The notes under the pieces: model-generated | What the model was told of the DNA's origin: nothing | The model's input: the letters and a program-made list of their open reading frames with translations, nothing else | The model's database searches: none | NCBI RefSeq assembly: GCF_010731715.1 | Contig: NZ_AP022587.1 | Coordinates: 5,766,001 to 5,830,000, forward strand | Source: Mycobacterium stomatepiae | Lineage (GTDB): Bacteria; Actinomycetota; Actinomycetes; Mycobacteriales; Mycobacteriaceae | Direction of reading: 5' to 3' | DNA length: 64,000 nt | Part shown: positions 59,138-64,000 of the stretch, in pieces | Numbering within the stretch: the first letter of the stretch is position 1 | Layout of the letters: each line of letters opens with the position of its first letter | Translations under genes and position numbers: made by a program

Positions 59138-60079
59138 TCAGTTGGCTGTTCGCCGGCGCGCCGCCAACTCGTCGAGCGGTGTGTCGGCTCCGGCTTCCGG
59201 CGAGCGTTCGAGGTAGTCGGCGAGGATGCGGCTGGCCAACGACTCGATGTTCGATTCGATCGAGGATGCCAGCGTGGCGGTGACGGTGGCGACCGCCTGA
59301 GTCCGGAACCGAACCAGCATCGTGATTAACTCGGCGATCTCGGCATCCGCCGGCAGCGCGTGGCCCGCCTTGATCTTGTCGAGGACGTGTTCGGCGCCGG
59401 CGCGCACCAGCAGGTCGCTGATCTTGTCGATCTCCGGAACGATCTGCTCGTGCAGGTCTACGAGCTTTTCCAACTCGACACCGTAGCCTCGGATCTCGTT
59501 GAACGCCTCGATCAGTTTGGGCCGGGTAACGGTGGCTTGCTCGCCGTCCACCCGGATCACCTGCAAGGCGACCAGCCGGTCGAACGCGGTCGGGTCGTCG
59601 ACGAGCCGCTGGGCATCGCCGAGCGGCATGGTTTGCGGCTTCTCGGTGGTCCAGCTGCCCATGATGGCCGTCTCCAGGCCTAGTACATCGCCGAGGCTCT
59701 TGCCTTCCTCCCACGCGCCGAGCATTTCCCGTACGTGTGCGATGTTGTAGCCGCGATCGAGCATCGAGGTGATCAGCCGCAGCCGGGTCAGATGGGTGTC
59801 GTTGAACAGGGCGATGCGGCCGACCCGCATCGGCGGCGGCATCAGCCCCCGATCGCGGTAAACCCGGATGTTGCGGGTGGTGGTGCCGGCCAGCCGGGCC
59901 AGGTCGTCGATCCGGTACTCCCCGGAAGTCCCGTGCGGATGGCGCGCGGCCGCGTCGAAGAGTTGAGCGACCGCCGTCTCGATGAAGTCCCGCGATTGGC
60001 GGCGAACGCGTTTCGGTGCCCGTCGCACGTTGTACAGGACGCTGGCGATGGTGCCGGGCTCCGGGCGGTTCTGTGCCAT
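59138..60079 (-). CDS. MerR family transcriptional regulator
   Basis: The 313-residue protein has a MerR helix-turn-helix near residues 54-120 (EYRIDDLARLAGTTTRNIRVYRDRG... with GYNIAHVREM in the dimerisation helix start). The N-terminal 50 basic residues and the long C-terminal domain are unlike metal-sensing MerR members, so it probably senses an organic ligand. It is the last gene of the hydrolase-SDR-diiron-monooxygenase operon, 7 bases after the monooxygenase stop, and is the likely regulator of that operon. Confidence 0.8.
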   Translation of the reverse strand: MAQNRPEPGTIASVLYNVRRAPKRVRRQSRDFIETAVAQLFDAAARHPHGTSGEYRIDDLARLAGTTTRNIRVYRDRGLMPPPMRVGRIALFNDTHLTRLRLITSMLDRGYNIAHVREMLGAWEEGKSLGDVLGLETAIMGSWTTEKPQTMPLGDAQRLVDDPTAFDRLVALQVIRVDGEQATVTRPKLIEAFNEIRGYGVELEKLVDLHEQIVPEIDKISDLLVRAGAEHVLDKIKAGHALPADAEIAELITMLVRFRTQAVATVTATLASSIESNIESLASRILADYLERSPEAGADTPLDELAARRRTAN

Positions 60080-60086
60080 CTCGGCC

Positions 60087-61586
60087 TCAGACGGTGGAGG
60101 CGATGCGCGCCGTGGCCCGGCGCGCCACCGCCTGGTAGTCCGCGTAGCGGAAATCGTTCATCTGGCGAAGATACTGCGTCGCAAAACCCGGGTACATCGA
60201 GCCGTTGAACCCGTCCTTGGTCAGATACCAACTGCGGCACCCCGACATCCAGGTCGTCTTGGTGAGCCGGCGCTGGATGTCCTCGTTGTGGCGTAGTTGG
60301 ACGTCTTCGCGCACGTCGAGATAGCGCAGGTCGTCGTCGAGGATGGTGCGGATGCCGCGCACCGCGTAATCGAGCTGGCCCTCGATGTAGACCAGCAGCG
60401 AGTTGTGACCCGGCCCGGAGTTGGGGCCGGTCATGAAGAACAAGTTCGGAAAGCCGTGCGCGTTGATGCTCTTGTAAGCCTGTGCGCCGTCGGCCCATTC
60501 GTGGGCCAGCGAGCGTCCGCCGAGACCGGTCACGGCGAACGGTGGGCCAGTGAGGTGCACGTCGTAGCCGGTGGCGAACACGATCGCGTCGAGGTGGTGT
60601 TCGATGCCGTCGCTGGTGCGGATGCCGACCGGGCTCAGCGTCGCGATGGCCCACGAGATCAGTTTGCAGTTGTCGCGCTGTAGCGCGGGGTAGTAGTCGC
60701 TGGAGACCAGCATCCGCTTGCAGCCGGGGGCGAAATCGGGCGTCAGTTGCCGGCGCAACCACGGGTCGGAGACCGTGGCGCGCAGATGGGCCTGGCCGAG
60801 ACGCGCGACCAGCGAGGTGAGCGGCGTATTCCACACCAGTGCCGTGGCACTGGCTTCGTGGCCCCAGAACAGCACCTGCCGGGCAAGTTGTTGGACGGCT
60901 GGAACTTTGGCGAACAGGGTCTGCACCGCGGTTGGGGTCGCCACGTCCAGACGGGGCAGCACCCAACCGGGAGTACGTTGGAACACCCTGACGAACCCGG
61001 CCTGCTTGACCAATTCGGGAATGATCTGGATGGCGCTGGCGCCGGTTCCGATCACGGCGACGCGCTTGCCCGCGAAGTCGTAGTCGTGATCCCAGCGGGC
61101 GCTGTGGATCTTGTGTCCGCGGTAGCTGTCCAGGCCGGGGATGTTCGGGAAGCAGACATCCGAAAGGGGGCCTGACGCCAGCACGACGGTGCGGGCCCGA
61201 AAACGCTTGCGGTTCTTGGTCTTGGCCGTCCACAACCCGGCCTCCTCGTCGAAGCTCATGCCGACGACCTCGTGCTTGAACCGGATATGGCGACGGATGT
61301 CGAATTTCGTCGCCATGTCTTCGAGGTGACGGCAGATCTCCGGGGCGGGCGAGTAGGTTCGCGACCACGTCGGATTCTTCACGAAGGAGTACGAGTACAG
61401 CAGCGACGGGACATCACAGCTGGCCCCCGGATAGGTGGTGTCGCGCCACGTGCCGCCCACCCGGTCGGCGCGCTCCAGTATGACGATGTCGGTAATCCCG
61501 GCCTCGGCCAACCGAATTGCGGCACCGAGTCCGGTGAAGCCGGCTCCGACGATCAGGGTTGCGTAGATGTGGTCTGCCACGATCAC
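60087..61586 (-). CDS. Baeyer-Villiger-type flavin monooxygenase
   Basis: The 499-residue enzyme has FAD motif VGAGFTGLGAAIRL at the start, an NADP-binding VIGTGASAIQI near residue 180, and RGHKIHSARWDHD, close to the Baeyer-Villiger fingerprint (GxxxHxxxW). It should insert oxygen next to a ketone or oxidise a related substrate. It resembles EthA and MymA in architecture. GTG 61586 overlaps the stop of the diiron gene (GTGA), so the longer upstream frame is rejected. It sits in a lipid- or ketone-handling operon. Confidence 0.85.
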   Translation of the reverse strand: MIVADHIYATLIVGAGFTGLGAAIRLAEAGITDIVILERADRVGGTWRDTTYPGASCDVPSLLYSYSFVKNPTWSRTYSPAPEICRHLEDMATKFDIRRHIRFKHEVVGMSFDEEAGLWTAKTKNRKRFRARTVVLASGPLSDVCFPNIPGLDSYRGHKIHSARWDHDYDFAGKRVAVIGTGASAIQIIPELVKQAGFVRVFQRTPGWVLPRLDVATPTAVQTLFAKVPAVQQLARQVLFWGHEASATALVWNTPLTSLVARLGQAHLRATVSDPWLRRQLTPDFAPGCKRMLVSSDYYPALQRDNCKLISWAIATLSPVGIRTSDGIEHHLDAIVFATGYDVHLTGPPFAVTGLGGRSLAHEWADGAQAYKSINAHGFPNLFFMTGPNSGPGHNSLLVYIEGQLDYAVRGIRTILDDDLRYLDVREDVQLRHNEDIQRRLTKTTWMSGCRSWYLTKDGFNGSMYPGFATQYLRQMNDFRYADYQAVARRATARIASTV

Positions 61587-62503
61587 GCCGCCGGGTCGTG
61601 GGTGAGTTCCTTCGACCAGCTCGGCGCCGGTCGCAGCAGTGGCTTGGGATAGAAATCCGACAGCCACACCATGGAATTGGCCAGTAGTTGATAGGGGTGT
61701 CGCGGGTTGACCACCCACATGCCGTGCCGCTTGAGCAGCTTATAGGTGGGCACTCGGCGGGCGTGCTCGCCGCGGTCGCCCAGTTGCTTGAAGCGGTTGA
61801 CCGCGTTGAACAACCGTTCGCTGTCCATGCCCATGCCGGCCATCTCGTTGCGGACGCGGTTGAGCAGTGGCACGTACATGATCATCCCGAGGATCAGGCC
61901 GGGCGAGGCGAAGCGGCCGACGAAGTCGATGGCCAGCCGCCGCGCTTTAGCTTGGCCGATCATCTCCAGCACTTCGAAATCGACCGCGATGTGCCGGGAT
62001 TCGTCATTGTTGATTTTCTCGAAGACCTGGTGACAGACGGGGTCCTCCACGGACTCGAGCAGGAACTTCAGCAACGCGCCGTCGAGGGCCACCTCCAGCA
62101 TCGGAATGACCGTGCCCAGCACCGACAGCGGCATGTCGTCGGCGAAGGTGTCCAGCCACTCGATGGCCAGCTTGATGTTGACGTTGGGCTTGGGGATCTC
62201 GCCGTCGTCGAGCATGCCCCAGCGCTTCATCAGCGCCAACTCCGCATTGGCATGGCGCTGCTCCTCCGCGTGGAAGTACCGGTAGATTTCGGCGATCGTC
62301 GGGGTAGGCGCCTTCTTGGCCAGCGCCGCAAATCCGCGGGCGCCGATGTTCTCGATCCAGCACAGGTCGGCCATGAAGGCCTTGAGCTTGGGCCGGAATT
62401 CGGGCCGAATGGTGTCGGCACCCGGTGCGTCCCAGTCGATATCGGCGAGTGCCCACTGCCGATCCTTGATCTTGGCGAGCATGGCTTCCATGTCGATGGC
62501 CAC
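61583..62503 (-). CDS. Ferritin-like diiron protein (metal-dependent hydrolase family)
   Basis: The 306-residue helical protein has two diiron motifs, FHAEEQRHANAE and NNDESRHIAVDFE, each an E-x-x-H ligand pair of the carboxylate-bridged diiron class. It belongs to the mycobacterial family often called metal-dependent hydrolase and found beside flavin monooxygenases and SDRs. It may oxidise or desaturate an acyl chain. GTG 62503 precedes the conserved MEAMLAKI; the stop overlaps the monooxygenase. Confidence 0.78.
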   Translation of the reverse strand: MAIDMEAMLAKIKDRQWALADIDWDAPGADTIRPEFRPKLKAFMADLCWIENIGARGFAALAKKAPTPTIAEIYRYFHAEEQRHANAELALMKRWGMLDDGEIPKPNVNIKLAIEWLDTFADDMPLSVLGTVIPMLEVALDGALLKFLLESVEDPVCHQVFEKINNDESRHIAVDFEVLEMIGQAKARRLAIDFVGRFASPGLILGMIMYVPLLNRVRNEMAGMGMDSERLFNAVNRFKQLGDRGEHARRVPTYKLLKRHGMWVVNPRHPYQLLANSMVWLSDFYPKPLLRPAPSWSKELTHDPAA

Positions 62504-62527
62504 TTCTGGCTCCCTTCCCCTTGTCTG

Positions 62528-63397
62528 TCAGTGCATGTTTGCGCGGGATACCAGGCCGACCGCTCGGGTATAGGCCTGTGGGGCAATATGTTTGATGTTC
62601 CAACCGACCTTGGCGTCGAGTTGTGGCATGCTGTAGAGCTCGCCGCGGTCATGAGCATCCAGGCAGATCCGCGCCACCTTCTGCGCCGAGAACCCGTTCC
62701 AGCGCATCAGTTTGTTGGCGAGATCGCTGGATTCCTCGGTGATGCGGCCTGATGCGACGATGTTGGTCTTGACGAACGTCGGGCATAGGACGGTGACCCG
62801 GATTCCGGTGCCGGACAGCTCGGCGGCCAGTGTTTCGGACAGCGAAAGCACGCCGGCCTTGCTGACGTTGTAGGCGGCCATGCCGGGAGCGGCACCGAAC
62901 GCCGCCGCCGAGGCGACATTGATGATGCCCCTTGGGGCATGCCCGGATTCACAAGGCCCGGCCGCGCGCAGGATCGGGGTGAACACGTGGCAGCTGTGTA
63001 TCGGACCCCACAGGTTGACGCCCAGGGTCCACACCCAATCATCCAGGGGCACATCGCCGATGGCCGCGCCGCCGGCACCGACGCCGGCGTTGTTGATGAC
63101 CAGCGTGGGTGCGGACCCGAAGAAGGTCTGTGCCGCTTCGGCCAGCGCGCTGACGTCGTCGATCCGCGAGACGTCGCAGCGCATCGCCATCGCCTTCGCG
63201 CTCAGCCCGGCGATCGTATCGGCGGTCTCTTGCGCGGCGGCTTCGTCAATGTCGCTGCAGACCACCGCGCCGCCGCGGCGGCCCAGCTCGACCGCGAACG
63301 CGGCGCCGATCCCGCTGCCGGCCCCGGTCACCACCGCCAACGCGCTGTTGCTGGTGGTCTTGGACGAGCGGAGCAGGTTGCCCAGTGGTCCGAGCAT
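62528..63397 (-). CDS. Short-chain dehydrogenase/reductase
   Basis: The 289-residue oxidoreductase has the cofactor motif TGAGSGIG, the NNAGVG motif and the YNVSK catalytic motif, with an upstream Ser in NVASAAA. The Asp after the second strand (VVCSDIDEA) suggests NAD preference. The C-terminal part (MPQLDAKVGWNIKHIAP) is seen in SDRs of mycobacterial monooxygenase operons such as mymA. ATG 63397 comes 2 bases after the stop of the hydrolase gene. It is probably the ketone- or alcohol-acting partner of the monooxygenase. Confidence 0.88.
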   Translation of the reverse strand: MLGPLGNLLRSSKTTSNSALAVVTGAGSGIGAAFAVELGRRGGAVVCSDIDEAAAQETADTIAGLSAKAMAMRCDVSRIDDVSALAEAAQTFFGSAPTLVINNAGVGAGGAAIGDVPLDDWVWTLGVNLWGPIHSCHVFTPILRAAGPCESGHAPRGIINVASAAAFGAAPGMAAYNVSKAGVLSLSETLAAELSGTGIRVTVLCPTFVKTNIVASGRITEESSDLANKLMRWNGFSAQKVARICLDAHDRGELYSMPQLDAKVGWNIKHIAPQAYTRAVGLVSRANMH

Positions 63398-63399
63398 CG

Positions 63400-64000
63400 T
63401 CAGCCCGCCTCGTCGGCCAGGACGCGCGCATCCTGCAACGCGTGAGCGATGAACCGTACGACGTAGGCCATGGCCTTGGCGGCTTCGGGTGTCATCCGCG
63501 GAAGTGCTTGGAACACATGGACTTGGTGCGGCCACACTTGCAGCTCGCAGCGGCCGTCGGCCGCCTTGATGTCCGCGGCCAGCTGCCGTGCGTCGTCCTG
63601 CAGTATTTCGGCCCCGCCGGCCTGAACAAGCGTCGGGGGCAGCGTCGGTCCGCCGGCGACGTCGAGCGTCAACCGGGGGTGGGTGAGGTCGACACCCGGG
63701 TGATAGAGCGCGACCAGGCGGACCGCGTCGGCCACCCGGATGGCGGGATCGGGGCGAATCTTCTCGCGGGCGAGCGAGCGCGCGAACGTCATGTCGATCA
63801 GCGGCGAGAACAGCACCAGGGCGGCCGGAGATTGCGCCGCGACCTCGGGTTGCAACAGCATATCGACCGTCAGGTGGCCGCCCGCCGAATCACCGGCGAT
63901 CACAATCTGTTTCGCCGGTACGCCACACGTTTGTACCAGCCAATCCCAGCCCGCCCGAACATCGTCGGCGGCGGTCGGGAAGTGATGGCGCGGCGCCAGC
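63400..64000 (-). CDS. Alpha/beta hydrolase, hormone-sensitive lipase family (partial)
   Basis: The gene runs off the right end; about 200 C-terminal residues are visible. The nucleophile elbow is GDSAGG (in VIAGDSAGGHLT), which places it in the hormone-sensitive lipase/LipR group. The acid is probably Asp in AEILQDDARQLA and the catalytic His is in PHQVHVFQALP. The HGGG oxyanion motif must lie beyond the edge. It is the upstream-most visible gene of the operon and should hydrolyse an ester, possibly one made by the Baeyer-Villiger enzyme. Confidence 0.82.
   Translation of the reverse strand, partial: LAPRHHFPTAADDVRAGWDWLVQTCGVPAKQIVIAGDSAGGHLTVDMLLQPEVAAQSPAALVLFSPLIDMTFARSLAREKIRPDPAIRVADAVRLVALYHPGVDLTHPRLTLDVAGGPTLPPTLVQAGGAEILQDDARQLAADIKAADGRCELQVWPHQVHVFQALPRMTPEAAKAMAYVVRFIAHALQDARVLADEAG

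Overview
The window is high-GC, gene-dense actinobacterial DNA. Its gene order matches the Rv2421c-Rv2386c segment of Mycobacterium tuberculosis, read on the opposite strand: nadD, rsfS, gpgP, octT, degV, eis, comEA, comEC, holA, rpsT, the CP2/alpha-E/transglutaminase trio, rnz, lepA, subI-cysTWA, cysH-nirA, hemW and mbtI. I infer a nontuberculous Mycobacterium, because a large lipid locus is inserted, rpfD and PE/PE_PGRS genes are absent, and mycobactin genes other than mbtI do not follow. The species cannot be fixed from the sequence alone.

Layout. 1-2968: NAD/ribosome silencing genes and the methylglucose-lipopolysaccharide precursor genes gpgP and octT, then degV. 3014-6369: an mmpS-mmpL pair whose mmpL carries two frameshifts. 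6541-7599: a dihydrodipicolinate-reductase-like oxidoreductase. 7677-26542: a five-gene glycolipid locus (fatty-acyl-AMP ligase, PE-PPE-type esterase, MmpL10-like transporter, PapA acyltransferase, and a divergent 3688-residue bimodular polyketide synthase). It has the composition of the trehalose polyphleate (TPP) locus of nontuberculous mycobacteria. 26576-27745: eis, 33 bases behind pks. 27746-30020: two acyl-CoA dehydrogenases. 30219-41345: DNA uptake/replication/translation genes. 41342-46274: lipoprotein, GH15 hydrolase, flavin monooxygenase and two tiny membrane proteins. 46346-50333: sulfate uptake operon with a cysteine-codon leader peptide. 50704-54091: assimilatory sulfate/sulfite reduction operon, again with a cysteine-codon leader. 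54352-59134: hemW, an SbtA-like transporter, and iron-regulated mbtI. 59138-64000: an operon of hydrolase, short-chain dehydrogenase, diiron protein, Baeyer-Villiger-type monooxygenase and a MerR regulator; the hydrolase runs off the window.

How the genes work together. In the lipid locus, FadD should activate a starter fatty acid, Pks extends it with malonyl units, PapA transfers acyl chains to trehalose, MmpL10 exports the intermediate and the secreted PE-PPE esterase completes acylation outside the membrane. The two sulfur operons share a control design: a short leaderless-type peptide ending in clustered Cys codons, followed by a hairpin that covers the Shine-Dalgarno sequence of the first structural gene. 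This should couple sulfate uptake and reduction to cysteine supply. Smaller points are MIRU-like repeats at three gene junctions, a perfect CRP palindrome before a CBS-domain gene, an IdeR box before mbtI, a shortened ComEC, and an unresolved lepA start.
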